A stretch of DNA of 64,000 bases. Origin: RHKX01 sp963820055 (GTDB lineage Bacteria > Actinomycetota > Thermoleophilia > Solirubrobacterales > 70-9). Location of the stretch: positions 62,001 through 126,000 of the forward strand of contig CAWFYJ010000002.1 in the NCBI GenBank assembly GCA_963820055.1. The letters run 5' to 3'. Shown here piece by piece: positions 1-8,675 of the stretch (the first letter of the stretch is position 1; every line of letters begins with the position of its first letter). The translations under genes and the position numbers were made by a program. The notes below the pieces were generated by a model. The model was given only the letters and a program-made list of their open reading frames with translations. It made no database searches and was not told the origin of the DNA.

Positions 1-582
1 GAGACCGAGATCGAGAAACGGACTTCGGAGTCGGTGCCGGCGGGGAAGGTGATCGGCTCGAACCCGTCGCAGGGCACGAGCATCGCGCCCGGCTCGACGG
101 TGAAACTGATCGTGTCGACGGGCGTCAAGACCGCGACGGTCCCGAACGTGCTCGGGCTCGATCGCGTCACCGCCACCTCGCAGCTCCGCAAGGCCGGCTT
201 CGTCGTCAACGCGAACCCGCGCGACTCCGACGAGCCCGAGGATCAGGTGCTCGAGCAGGATCCGGCCGGCGACACCGAAGCCAAGGTCGGCAGCGAGGTC
301 ACGATCACCTACTCGAGCGGTGTCGGCACGATCACGCTCGACGACTTCGTCGGCCAGAAGCTCACCTACGCTCAGCGCAAGCTCTCCGGCCAGGGGCTGT
401 CGGTGTCGATCGTCAAACGCGCCACCAACGACTCCTCCGAGGACGGGATCGTGCTCGCGCAGGCGCCGAGCAGCGGCACCAACCTCAGCCCCGGCGACCG
501 CGTGACCCTGACGGTCGGCGACTACAAGGCGCCGCCGAGCGACGGAACGACGAGCTCGACGACGACGACGACCACTCCATGA
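1..582 (+). CDS. PASTA-domain protein, C-terminal part (probably PknB-type Ser/Thr kinase)
   Basis: The reading frame is open from base 1, so the 5' part lies outside the window. The visible 193 residues contain the end of one PASTA repeat (to about residue 44), then two full repeats (about 46-112 and 113-180), each with the usual VPNVLG-like opening and a GSEVTITYS or GDRVTLTVG closing strand, and a Ser/Thr-rich tail. PASTA repeats bind peptidoglycan fragments or lipid II outside the cell and are typical of PknB kinases. A penicillin-binding protein is the other possibility, because the catalytic part is not visible. The stop overlaps the ddl start by 4 bases, so the two are translationally coupled. 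Confidence 0.85.
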   Translation, partial: ETEIEKRTSESVPAGKVIGSNPSQGTSIAPGSTVKLIVSTGVKTATVPNVLGLDRVTATSQLRKAGFVVNANPRDSDEPEDQVLEQDPAGDTEAKVGSEVTITYSSGVGTITLDDFVGQKLTYAQRKLSGQGLSVSIVKRATNDSSEDGIVLAQAPSSGTNLSPGDRVTLTVGDYKAPPSDGTTSSTTTTTTP

Positions 583-1544
583 GGGTCGCCGTCATCCGCG
601 GCGGTCGCTCGAGCGAGCACGACGTCTCGCTGCGATCGGGCGCCGCCGTCGCCGAAGGCCTCGCCGCCGCCGGCCACGAGACCCTCGACGTCGTCATCGA
701 GCGGGACGGCCGCTGGCTTCACGACGGGGGAGAGGTCGACCTCCGCGCCGCCGCGGGGTTGCTCGGCTGCGACGTCGCCTTTCCGGTCCTCCACGGACCG
801 TTCGGCGAGGACGGAACGGTCCAGGGCCTGCTCGAGTGCCTCGACGTCCCCTACGTCGGCCCCGGCGTGCTCGCCGCCGCGGTGACGATCGACAAGCTCA
901 TCTTCAAGCGGCTGATCCGCGAGCGCGGGATCGCCCAGGTCGACTTCTGCCAGGTCGGCGAGGACGACTGGCGCGCCAAGGCCGAGGCGCTCGGCATGCC
1001 GGTCTGGGTCAAGCCCTCGCGGCTCGGCTCGAGCGTCGGGATCCTCAAGGTCGGCGAGCCCGGCGGCCTCGATGCCGCGGTCGAGACCGCCCTCGAGCAC
1101 GACCCGCGGGTGATCATCGAGGCGCACTGCGACGGCCTCGAGGTCGAGTGTTCAGTGATCGGGAACGACGAGCCGGAGACCTCGCTGCCGGGCCAGCTCG
1201 TCATCAAGGCCGACTGGTACCACTACGCCGCCAAGTACGAGCCCGGCGGCATGGAGCTCGTCGTCCCGGCGCCGATCGGCGACGAGGCCATCGCCCGCGT
1301 CCGCGAACTCGCCGCCGACGTCTACAGCTCCTGCGGCTGCACCGGCCTCGCCCGCTGCGACTTCTTCGTGATGGACGACGGCGAGGTGCTGGTCAACGAG
1401 CTGAACACGATTCCGGGGTTCACGGAGACGAGCGTGTTCTCGAAGTTGTTCGAGGCGACCGGGGTTGCGTATCCGGAGCTTTGTTCGCGGTTGGTCGAGT
1501 TGGCGTTGGAACGGCATGCCAAGGAGCGGTCGTACCGGTACTGA
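579..1544 (+). CDS. ddl: D-alanine--D-alanine ligase
   Basis: This is a 321-residue ATP-grasp ligase that joins two D-alanines for the peptidoglycan stem peptide in the cytoplasm. Visible family motifs: EHDVSLRSG near the N terminus, LHGPFGEDG followed by YVGPGVLAAA and TIDK (central domain), WVKPSRLGSSVG (ATP-grasp loop), and the metal-binding NELNTIPGFTETS near the C terminus. Length is within the usual 310-370 range. The ATG overlaps the upstream PASTA gene (ATGA). Both act in wall synthesis, which supports a shared transcript. The next gene is convergent, with a weak GCACC/GGTGC inverted repeat near 1588. Confidence 0.95.
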   Translation: MRVAVIRGGRSSEHDVSLRSGAAVAEGLAAAGHETLDVVIERDGRWLHDGGEVDLRAAAGLLGCDVAFPVLHGPFGEDGTVQGLLECLDVPYVGPGVLAAAVTIDKLIFKRLIRERGIAQVDFCQVGEDDWRAKAEALGMPVWVKPSRLGSSVGILKVGEPGGLDAAVETALEHDPRVIIEAHCDGLEVECSVIGNDEPETSLPGQLVIKADWYHYAAKYEPGGMELVVPAPIGDEAIARVRELAADVYSSCGCTGLARCDFFVMDDGEVLVNELNTIPGFTETSVFSKLFEATGVAYPELCSRLVELALERHAKERSYRY

Positions 1545-1662
1545 AGCGGTGGGGACGGGAGCCGCCAATCACCACCCTGGCCAGAGCGCACCGTCGGTGC
1601 ATTAGCTCGGCCTATGCCCGAGTAATCGCACCCGCGTCCAACCCCACCCCAAGCCCGACGCG

Positions 1663-3132
1663 TCAGCTGATCAGCTGGACGTCGAAGACCTCGGCCGCCG
1701 TCCCGTCCTCGACGCTCGTGATCCAGATCAGGAAGTAGCGGTTCGGCTCGCTCGTGTCGAGGTCGATCGTCTGCTTCGGCTCGGCGGTCAGGTCGCCGGT
1801 CAGCGGATCGCCCCACCCCTCGATCTCGGTCGGCGGCGACTTCAGGTTCGAGCCGTAGACCTGGAAGGTCCAGCTGCCGCCGCCGGTCCGCAGCGCCATC
1901 TGGCTCGGCGTCACCGAAGAGCCGGCGTCGACGTAGAGGCCGACGCCGTCCTTGGCGGCCCCTTCGAGCCCTGCCGTGTACTCCTCGGTGCTCCAGGCCG
2001 TACTCGGGCTGCCGTCGATCGCGAAGCTCGTCTCCTCGGAGTGCTCCTCTTCGTCGCCCCCCGAGCTCGCCGGGTCGAAGTCCTTCGCCGCCTGGATCGA
2101 GATCACGGTGCTGCCGGTGCTGTCGGGCGGCGGCTCCTTGGACGGTCCGTCGCTACCGCTCAGTGCGGCGATCGCGATGGCCGCGGCGGCGGCACCGACG
2201 AGCAGCAGCACACCGACCCAGGAGATCCGCCGTCGCGTGAGGATGCGGCGCTTCTCGGGAACCGAGTCGAGCACCGACGTCGCCTCGCCGGTCGCACCCC
2301 CGGCTCGCGCGACCTCGACCTCGAGGGCGTGCTCGAGGTCGCCGAGGAAGTCGTTCATGTCGCGGTAGCGGTCCTTCGGCTCCTTGGCCGTCGCCTTCTC
2401 GACCGTCCCCGCGAGCACTGCCGAGGCGTCGGGGCGGCGGCGCTGGACGCTCGGCACGGTCTCGTTGACGTGCTTCATCGCGACGCCGACCTGGGTCTCG
2501 GCCTTGAACGGGACCTCGCCGGTCAGCATCTCGTAGAGCAGGATCCCGAGCGAGTAGACGTCGGTGCGCGGGTCGATCTCCTTGCCCATCGCCTGCTCGG
2601 GGGAGACGTAATCGGTCGTGCCGAGGACGCGGCCGGTGGCGGTCAGCCCGTGGGACTCGAGCGAGAGCGCGATCCCGAAGTCGGTGATCTTCGCCCGGCC
2701 CTCCGGATCGATGAGGACGTTCTGCGGCTTGACGTCGCGGTGGATCAGCCGCGCCTGGTGAGCGGCCTGGAGGCCGCGGCCGATCTCGATCGCGTAGGCG
2801 GTGGCCTCGTCGAGCGGCAGCCGGCCCTCGGAGGAGATCCGCTGCTTCAGCGTCTGGCCGGGGACGTACTCGAAGACGATGTAGGGACGACCGCCCTCCT
2901 CGCCGGCGTCGATGACTCCGACGAGGTTCGGATGGGAGAGCTGGGCCACGGCGCGGGCCTCGCGGCGGAAGCGCTCGAGCTGGTCCTGCTGGTCGGCGAT
3001 CTCCTGGTGGATGACCTTGATCGCGACGTGGCGGCCGAGGGTCTCGTCGACGGCCAGGTAGACGGTCGACATGCCGCCGCTGCCAAGCTTCGATTCCAGC
3101 CGGTAGCGGCCGGAGAGCATTGTTCCGATCAT
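1663..3132 (-). CDS. Membrane Ser/Thr protein kinase with discoidin-like ectodomain
   Basis: This is an STKP of 489 residues from the ATG at 3132 (a second ATG at 3120 is equally good; the frame stays open to 3237 but that part lacks family similarity). The kinase domain spans about residues 10-270: P-loop GSGGMSTVYLA, lysine in HVAIKV, catalytic loop HRDVKPQNVLI, DFGIAL and activation segment TTDYVSPEQ. A single transmembrane helix (about 302-324) leads to an extracellular part containing a beta-rich segment with AIDGSPSTAWST and VYGSNL, the pattern of F5/8-type (discoidin-like) domains rather than PASTA repeats. It probably senses a surface or glycan signal. It is convergent to ddl. Confidence 0.88.
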   Translation of the reverse strand: MIGTMLSGRYRLESKLGSGGMSTVYLAVDETLGRHVAIKVIHQEIADQQDQLERFRREARAVAQLSHPNLVGVIDAGEEGGRPYIVFEYVPGQTLKQRISSEGRLPLDEATAYAIEIGRGLQAAHQARLIHRDVKPQNVLIDPEGRAKITDFGIALSLESHGLTATGRVLGTTDYVSPEQAMGKEIDPRTDVYSLGILLYEMLTGEVPFKAETQVGVAMKHVNETVPSVQRRRPDASAVLAGTVEKATAKEPKDRYRDMNDFLGDLEHALEVEVARAGGATGEATSVLDSVPEKRRILTRRRISWVGVLLLVGAAAAAIAIAALSGSDGPSKEPPPDSTGSTVISIQAAKDFDPASSGGDEEEHSEETSFAIDGSPSTAWSTEEYTAGLEGAAKDGVGLYVDAGSSVTPSQMALRTGGGSWTFQVYGSNLKSPPTEIEGWGDPLTGDLTAEPKQTIDLDTSEPNRYFLIWITSVEDGTAAEVFDVQLIS

Positions 3133-3284
3133 CGTGCTGCTCAACCGAAGAGCATGGAAGCGGGGTCGGAAGGGAACATCACCCGGGTATTTTGGACGAA
3201 CGCCCCTTTTGCAGCAGCCAAGCGGGCTCTGCGACATGAACCTTGCGTGAACCAGCCAGCGAGCAACAGCCGACCGAGGCGCCG

Positions 3285-4133
3285 ATGAGCGTCGAAGTGC
3301 GGGTCGTTACCGACCCCGCCTGCGCCTGGTCGTGGGCCAGCGAGCCGAAGCTGCGGCGACTCGCCTGGGAGTTCGGCGACGGGCTCGACTGGCGCTGGGT
3401 GATGGGCGGGATGGTCCGCGAGGTGGGTCCCGGCCAGCGGGCCCGTTACGCCCGGGTGTGGCCGAACGTCGCCGTGGAGTCGGGAATGCCGTTCGATCCG
3501 CGCCTCTGGGCCCGGGGCGGGATCGGCTCCAGCTACCCCGCCTGCCAGGCCGTCATCGCCGCGGGCGAGCAGAGCCGCGAGGCGGCCGAGGCGTACCTGC
3601 GCCGCGTCCGTGAGGGCCTGATGTGCGGGCGCGAGCGCCTCGACAAGGTGTCGGCCCTGATCGCGCTGGCGGCGGACCTGGAGGGCGAAGGCTTCGACGC
3701 CGGCCGCTTCGAGGTCGACCTTCGCTCCGACGCCGTGCTCGAGCGTTTCGCTGCCCAGCTCGAGGAGGCGCGCCGGGTTCCCGAGCAGGCCGTCGCCGAG
3801 AACGCGACCGGCTGCACCGGCCCGATCGAACGGGTCACGTTCCCGTCGCTGACGTTCGTCGGAGCCGATGGGACGCGCCGCGGCGTCTACGGGTGGCAGC
3901 CCTACGATCTCTACGCCGAGGCCGCCCGGGCGTCCGGGCTCGCCGCCCCGGCACCGCCGGCGCCCGACGCCCTCGCGGTCCTCGACCGCTTCGGCCGCTG
4001 CGCCACCGTCGAGGTCGAGGCGGTCACGTGTCGCTCCCGGGTCGACGTCGAGGCCGAGCTCTGGTCGCTCGCTCAGCAGGGCAGGGTCGAATTCCGGACG
4101 ACGATGACTGGAAACCTGTGGGAACGGGTATAG
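3285..4133 (+). CDS. YjbH/DsbA-like thioredoxin-fold protein
   Basis: This 282-residue protein has a thioredoxin fold of the DsbA/YjbH (Thioredoxin_5) kind. The N terminus reads VVTDPACAWSWASEP, where the active-site position is C-A-W-S: the second cysteine of CxxC is absent, as in SpxH/YjbH adaptor-like relatives. A middle helical insertion contains GRERLDKVSALIALA, and a cis-proline region follows at VTFPSLTFVG. The last 50 residues look like a small extra domain. An upstream in-frame GTG at 3243 was rejected because the added residues are low complexity. Function could be a redox protein or an adaptor; the missing cysteine argues against disulfide oxidase activity. Confidence 0.75.
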   Translation: MSVEVRVVTDPACAWSWASEPKLRRLAWEFGDGLDWRWVMGGMVREVGPGQRARYARVWPNVAVESGMPFDPRLWARGGIGSSYPACQAVIAAGEQSREAAEAYLRRVREGLMCGRERLDKVSALIALAADLEGEGFDAGRFEVDLRSDAVLERFAAQLEEARRVPEQAVAENATGCTGPIERVTFPSLTFVGADGTRRGVYGWQPYDLYAEAARASGLAAPAPPAPDALAVLDRFGRCATVEVEAVTCRSRVDVEAELWSLAQQGRVEFRTTMTGNLWERV

Positions 4134-4191
4134 GCAGGGGTCAAGGGGTGGGTGCGGAGCCTCGGGACCGCGTCCGGATGCGCCGCGCGAC

Positions 4192-5193
4192 CTAGGCGCG
4201 GGTGACCTCGCCGGCGCGGTCCGTCACCGAGCCGACGCGGCGTGCGGCCGGGTAGTGGGCGCGAAGCAGGTCCAGCGCCGGATCGAGATCGGCCTCGGGG
4301 ACCGTCACGCAGAACCCGCAGCCCATGTTGAAGACCTCGTGCATCTCGGCGTCGTCGATCGAGCCGTGCTCGGCGATCAGGCCGAAGATCGGCTGGGCGG
4401 GCAGCGGCTCGTCGATGTCGTAGCCGACTCCCTTGCCGAGCCGGAGCAGGTTGTTGAGCCCGTCGCCGGTGATGTGAGCGAGACCGCGCACGTCGACGTC
4501 GGAGGCGAGCAGCTCGAGGATCGGGCGAACGTAGATCTCGGTCGGCTCGAGGAGGATCTCGCCGAGCGGGCTGCCGAGCCGGTCGTCGTCGAGCGGGATG
4601 TCGGCGAGGACGCGGCGCGCGAGCGTATAGCCGTTCGAGTGCAGGCCGGAGGAGGGGAGGCCGATGACCGCGTCTCCGGGGGCGATCGACGTGCCGGTGA
4701 CGATCTCGTCGAGCGGTACGACGCCGATCGCGCTCCCGGCGAGCTCGAGGCCGTTGACGACGTCGCCGACCTGGGCGATCTCGCCGCCGGGGATCTCGAT
4801 CCCGGAGAGCTCGGCGCCACGCCGGAGGCCTTCGCCGATCGCGCCGCAGAGCTCGGGGTCGGCGGTGGGGCAGAGGATGAAGTCGACCAGGGCGATCGGC
4901 TCGGCGCCGACGCAGACGAGGTCGTTGACGTTCATGGCGATGCAGTCGATGCCGATCGTCTCGAAGCGGCCGAGCTGCTCGGCGACGACCATCTTCGTGC
5001 CGACGCCGTCGGTCCCGAAGGCGATGCCCGTCGTGGCATCGAGCCGCAGGACGCTCGCGTAGTGGCCGGGGAGGGGGACGACCCGGGAGGGCTTGCCGGT
5101 CTCGATCTTCGAGAGGTGTGCGACGAGTGCGGCGACCGAGGCATCCGCGCCGCTCTGGCTGACTCCGGCGCGGGTGTATGCGTCCTGGCTCAT
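4192..5193 (-). CDS. purM: Phosphoribosylformylglycinamidine cyclo-ligase
   Basis: This is a 333-residue AIR synthetase, which closes the imidazole ring of FGAM using ATP in de novo purine synthesis. The N-terminal YTRAGVSQSGADAS and the hallmark GTDGVGTKMVVAEQ are present, followed by AMNVNDLVCVGAEP, GGEIAQVGD, GLPSSGLHSNGYTLAR, HITGDGLNNLLR and NMGCGFCVTVP, all in family order. Length is normal. It is the last gene of a minus-strand run after uppP, with a 30-base gap. Confidence 0.96.
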   Translation of the reverse strand: MSQDAYTRAGVSQSGADASVAALVAHLSKIETGKPSRVVPLPGHYASVLRLDATTGIAFGTDGVGTKMVVAEQLGRFETIGIDCIAMNVNDLVCVGAEPIALVDFILCPTADPELCGAIGEGLRRGAELSGIEIPGGEIAQVGDVVNGLELAGSAIGVVPLDEIVTGTSIAPGDAVIGLPSSGLHSNGYTLARRVLADIPLDDDRLGSPLGEILLEPTEIYVRPILELLASDVDVRGLAHITGDGLNNLLRLGKGVGYDIDEPLPAQPIFGLIAEHGSIDDAEMHEVFNMGCGFCVTVPEADLDPALDLLRAHYPAARRVGSVTDRAGEVTRA

Positions 5194-5223
5194 CGGCGCG
5201 GCTGATTCAACCGCAAGCGGCGG

Positions 5224-6036
5224 TCAGCCGCGCTCGCCGCGGGTCTTGATCAGGATCAGGGCGGCGAGCCCGGTCCGGTAGGCGGCGTAGGGGAGGAGGC
5301 TGCGGTCGCGCTCGATCAGGCGGATCAGGCCCTGCGAGGCGAGCGTCGAGGCGAAGGCGACGCCGACTCCGACCGTCGCTGAGCGGGCGAGCGCCGGGTC
5401 GACGTCGCGGCGGCGCAGCTTCGTGGCCTTGCGGACGGCGGCGGCGGTGATGACCGGCAGGGCGACCGTGCGCGAGAGCAGGTTGGCCTGGGCGCGCCGG
5501 AAGCCGCGGGCGCGGGCGGCGGCGAGCGTCGAGCCGTTCCGCGAGACGCCGGGGAGGAGGGCGGCCGCCTGGGCGCAGCCGATCGCGAGCCCGTCGAGCG
5601 GCGTCGCCTCGACCGCGTTGCGGTCCTGCGGGCAGCGGTCGGCGAGGACCATCGCGACCGATCCGGCGATCAGGCCGAACGCCGTGGAGCGGGGGCCGCC
5701 GAGGCGGCGGTCGATGTGCTCCTCGAGGGCGAGGCCGACGGCGACGGCCGGCAGGAAGGAGAGCGCGATGACGGCGATCCGGCGACCGTCGAGTCGCCGC
5801 ACCTCGTCGCCGATCAGGCGCCGCTGGCCGATCAGCAGGGCGAGCGCGGCGCCGCCGTGGACCGCGACCTCGAAGGCCTTGCGGTCCTCGGGGCTGACGT
5901 CGTCGAGGTTCCAGCCGAGCAGCCAGGGGACGATCCGCAGGTGCGCGGAGCTGGAGACGGGGAGCAGCTCGGTCGGTCCCTGGACCGCGCCGAGCACCGC
6001 GGCGCGTCCGGTTCCGAGCCCGCTGCCGGCCGTCAC
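5224..6036 (-). CDS. uppP: Undecaprenyl-diphosphatase
   Basis: This is a 270-residue polytopic membrane protein of the BacA/UppP family, which removes a phosphate from undecaprenyl diphosphate on the outer face of the membrane so the lipid carrier can be reused. Both signature regions are visible: VQGPTELLPVSSSAHL near residue 18 and LPGVSRNGSTLAAAR near residue 160. About eight hydrophobic segments follow the family pattern. It starts 5 bases after the stop of the DedA gene, so the two are probably co-translated. Confidence 0.92.
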   Translation of the reverse strand: MTAGSGLGTGRAAVLGAVQGPTELLPVSSSAHLRIVPWLLGWNLDDVSPEDRKAFEVAVHGGAALALLIGQRRLIGDEVRRLDGRRIAVIALSFLPAVAVGLALEEHIDRRLGGPRSTAFGLIAGSVAMVLADRCPQDRNAVEATPLDGLAIGCAQAAALLPGVSRNGSTLAAARARGFRRAQANLLSRTVALPVITAAAVRKATKLRRRDVDPALARSATVGVGVAFASTLASQGLIRLIERDRSLLPYAAYRTGLAALILIKTRGERG

Positions 6037-6040
6037 CGGC

Positions 6041-6700
6041 TCAGGAGCCTTCGCCGGGGGCGGCGGTGCCGTTGTCCCGGCGCCCGCGCAGGTACCTGAT
6101 CAGGAAGTAGGCGGCGGCACCGACGATCACCGCGACGACGAGGTAGTCGACGTAGTGGAGCTTGTCCTTCCAGTCGTCCCAGTTGTCGCCGGCGGACCGC
6201 CCGATCAGGGTCAGCCCGAGCACCCAGGGGATGCAGCCGAGGACCGTGAAGAGCGTGAAGCGCCAGAACGGCATCTCGGCGACCCCGGCGGGCAGCGAGA
6301 TGAACGTGCGGACGATCGGCAGCATCCGGCACCAGAAGACGGTCGCCTCGCCGTGGTCGCGGAACCAGCGGTCGGCGGTCTCGAGGTGCTTGGGGTTGAT
6401 GTGGATGAAGCGGTTCTTCTCGAGCAGCTCCTCGCGGCCGTAGTAGCCGACGCTCCAGGCGATCCAGGAGCCGACGACGTTGCCGAGCACGCCGGCGGCG
6501 ACCGCCGCGAACAGGGTCATGTCGCCGTCGCTGACGCTGAACCCGGCGAAGAGCATCGTCGCCTCGCTCGGGATCGGGATGCAGGCGCTCTCGAGCGTCA
6601 TCAGGATGAAGATGCCGACCACGCCGATCGCGTCGACGACGTCGACTGCGAAGTTGACGATGGGGTCGGTGATCGAGGCGGTGAGCAGCGGTGGGAGCAA
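6041..6700 (-). CDS. DedA-family membrane protein (candidate C55-P translocase)
   Basis: This 219-residue DedA/SNARE-associated (VTT) family protein has an N-terminal hydrophobic segment (VVGIFILMTLESACIPIPSE), the conserved reentrant region with GSWIAWSVGYYG, the motif FWCRMLPIVRTFISLPAG, and C-terminal helices ending before RYLRGRR. DedA proteins (UptA type) are known to translocate undecaprenyl phosphate back to the cytoplasmic face. The uppP gene immediately downstream makes that role plausible here. It is divergently transcribed from the polysaccharide locus with an 83-base intergenic gap. Confidence 0.88.
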   Translation of the reverse strand: MLPPLLTASITDPIVNFAVDVVDAIGVVGIFILMTLESACIPIPSEATMLFAGFSVSDGDMTLFAAVAAGVLGNVVGSWIAWSVGYYGREELLEKNRFIHINPKHLETADRWFRDHGEATVFWCRMLPIVRTFISLPAGVAEMPFWRFTLFTVLGCIPWVLGLTLIGRSAGDNWDDWKDKLHYVDYLVVAVIVGAAAYFLIRYLRGRRDNGTAAPGEGS

Positions 6701-6783
6701 CGGCTTCCTGTGTGGCGGGGAAGGGCTTGCGAACGCCCTGTCCGGGGCGCCGCGAGTTAGCGCGGGACTCTACCCTTTGGCCG

Positions 6784-8673
6784 ATGAACCGCCTGCGTGC
6801 GCCCGTGCTCCGGCACCGGATCTTCCAGCTTGCGGCGGATGCGGTCCTGGCTGCGCTCGCCTTCTATCTGGCCTTCGAGATCCGCTTCATCGACGAGCCC
6901 GGCGGCATCCCCGATCGCTACGTGGACATGATCACGGGCTCGATCGTCTTCGTCGCGCTCGGCAAGACGATCATCTTCAGCCTGATGGGCCTCCACCAGA
7001 AGTGGTGGCGCTACTTCAACCTCGGCGACATCTGGTCGGTGATGCGCGCGTGCGCGGTCGCGTCGGCGCTGCTCATCGCCATATTCGTGATCGGCAAGCC
7101 GTTCTCGAGCCCGATGCCGCGGTCGGTGATGATCTACGACTTCGTCTTCACGCTCGGCCTGCTCGTCGCCGCCCGCAGCGTCGCCCGCTTCTACTTCGTC
7201 GAGCGCCGGATGCGCCGGCACAACCGCCGCAAGCACGCCGACGTCCTGGTGATCGGCGCCGGCTCGGGAGGGCAGATGGTCGTCCGCGAGCTGCGGCTGA
7301 ACCCGGAGCTCGGCAACCCGGTCGGCTTCGTCGACGACGACCCCCGCAAGCGCGGCATGCGGCTGCTCGGCCTCAAGGTCCTCGGCGGGACCGACGACCT
7401 CGGTGCGATCCTCGAGCGGGAGAAGCCCGCCGAGGTCGTGATCGCGATCCCGTCGGCGCCGGGCGCCGTCCGCGGCAAGGTCGTCTCCGAGTGCCGCGAG
7501 CGGAGCATCCGCGTCCGGACCCTGCCGACCGTCTTCGAGCTCCTCCGCGGCGGCGTCCAGCTGACCCGGCAGCTGCGCGAGGTCCAGGTAGAGGACGTGC
7601 TCGGCCGCGAGCCGGTCGTCATCGAACTCGACCGCGTCGGCGCCTACCTCCGCGACAAGATCGTCCTCGTCACCGGCGCCGGCGGGTCGATCGGCTCCGA
7701 GCTCTGCCGCCAGATCGCCCGGGTCGAGCCGCGCCTGCTCGTTCTCGTCGACCAGGCCGAGGACAACCTCTTCCAGATCGACCGCGAGCTCACCTCGGAG
7801 TGGCACTTCAGCCGCGTCGAGGCGACGCTCGGCGACTGCAAGGACGGCGAGCGGATGCTCGAGGTCATGCAGCGCTACAAGCCCGACGTCGTCTTCCACG
7901 CCGCCGCCTACAAGCACGTACCGCTCGTCGAGGCGAACCCCTTCGAAGCGGTCCGGAACAACGCGATCGCAACGCGGATCGTCGCCGAGACCGCCGCGGT
8001 CGCCGGTGCCGAGCGCTTCGTCCTGATCTCGACCGACAAGGCGGTCAATCCGCGGACGGTGATGGGCGCCTCGAAGTCGATGGCCGAGTCGATCGTCCGC
8101 GCCGCCGCGACGCGGCACCCGGAAACGAGCTTCGTCTCGGTCCGCTTCGGCAACGTGCTCGGCTCGTCGGGGAGCGTCGTACCGATCTTCCGCAGCCAGA
8201 TCGAGCGCGGCGGCCCGGTCACCGTCACCCACCCCGAGATGACGCGCTATTTCATGACGATCCCCGAGGCCGTCCAGCTCGTCATCCGCGCCGCCGATCT
8301 CGGCGGCGAGGGCGAGGTGTTCGTGCTCGAGATGGGCGAGCCGGTCAAGATCGTCGACCTGGCGCGGAACATGATCACGCTCGCCGGCTACGAGCCCGAC
8401 GTCGACATCGCGATCGAGTTCACGGCGCCGCGGCCCGGCGAGCAGCTCCACGAGCAGCTCCTCGCTGACGGCGAACACGCCGAGCCGACGTCGGAGGCGC
8501 GGATCGTCAAGGCGGTCCGGGAGCAGCCGCTCGAACCGAATCAGGTCGAGGAAACGCTTGCGCAGCTGCGTGATCTGATCGGCAGCGGGGACGAGACCGA
8601 TCTGGCGCGCCGGGTGGTCGGCGTGATCAGCGCCGGCTTGGCCCCCGGTGGCGGGTCTAAGATCACCCGCTGA
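6784..8673 (+). CDS. CapD/FlaA1-type nucleotide-sugar 4,6-dehydratase (membrane-anchored)
   Basis: This 629-residue protein is the size of WbpM/PglF-type enzymes. It has four N-terminal transmembrane helices (about 12-110), a CoA-binding-like Rossmann domain starting at DVLVIGAGSGGQM, and a C-terminal extended SDR domain with IVLVTGAGGSIGSELCRQ and STDKAVNPRTVMGASK, where methionine stands in place of the usual catalytic tyrosine as in WbpM-like enzymes. It probably makes a UDP-4-keto-6-deoxy sugar for surface glycans. The ATG at 6784 was chosen because the upstream extension is not conserved-looking. It starts the polysaccharide operon; an inverted repeat GCGGGT/ACCCGC brackets its last codons (8651-8670). 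Confidence 0.93.
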   Translation: MNRLRAPVLRHRIFQLAADAVLAALAFYLAFEIRFIDEPGGIPDRYVDMITGSIVFVALGKTIIFSLMGLHQKWWRYFNLGDIWSVMRACAVASALLIAIFVIGKPFSSPMPRSVMIYDFVFTLGLLVAARSVARFYFVERRMRRHNRRKHADVLVIGAGSGGQMVVRELRLNPELGNPVGFVDDDPRKRGMRLLGLKVLGGTDDLGAILEREKPAEVVIAIPSAPGAVRGKVVSECRERSIRVRTLPTVFELLRGGVQLTRQLREVQVEDVLGREPVVIELDRVGAYLRDKIVLVTGAGGSIGSELCRQIARVEPRLLVLVDQAEDNLFQIDRELTSEWHFSRVEATLGDCKDGERMLEVMQRYKPDVVFHAAAYKHVPLVEANPFEAVRNNAIATRIVAETAAVAGAERFVLISTDKAVNPRTVMGASKSMAESIVRAAATRHPETSFVSVRFGNVLGSSGSVVPIFRSQIERGGPVTVTHPEMTRYFMTIPEAVQLVIRAADLGGEGEVFVLEMGEPVKIVDLARNMITLAGYEPDVDIAIEFTAPRPGEQLHEQLLADGEHAEPTSEARIVKAVREQPLEPNQVEETLAQLRDLIGSGDETDLARRVVGVISAGLAPGGGSKITR

Positions 8674-8675
8674 GA

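Noticed and set aside
3243..3284. An upstream GTG start for the YjbH-like protein
   Set aside because: The added 14 residues (MREPASEQQPTEAP) lie before the first strand of the fold and are low complexity; ATG 3285 fits the family better.
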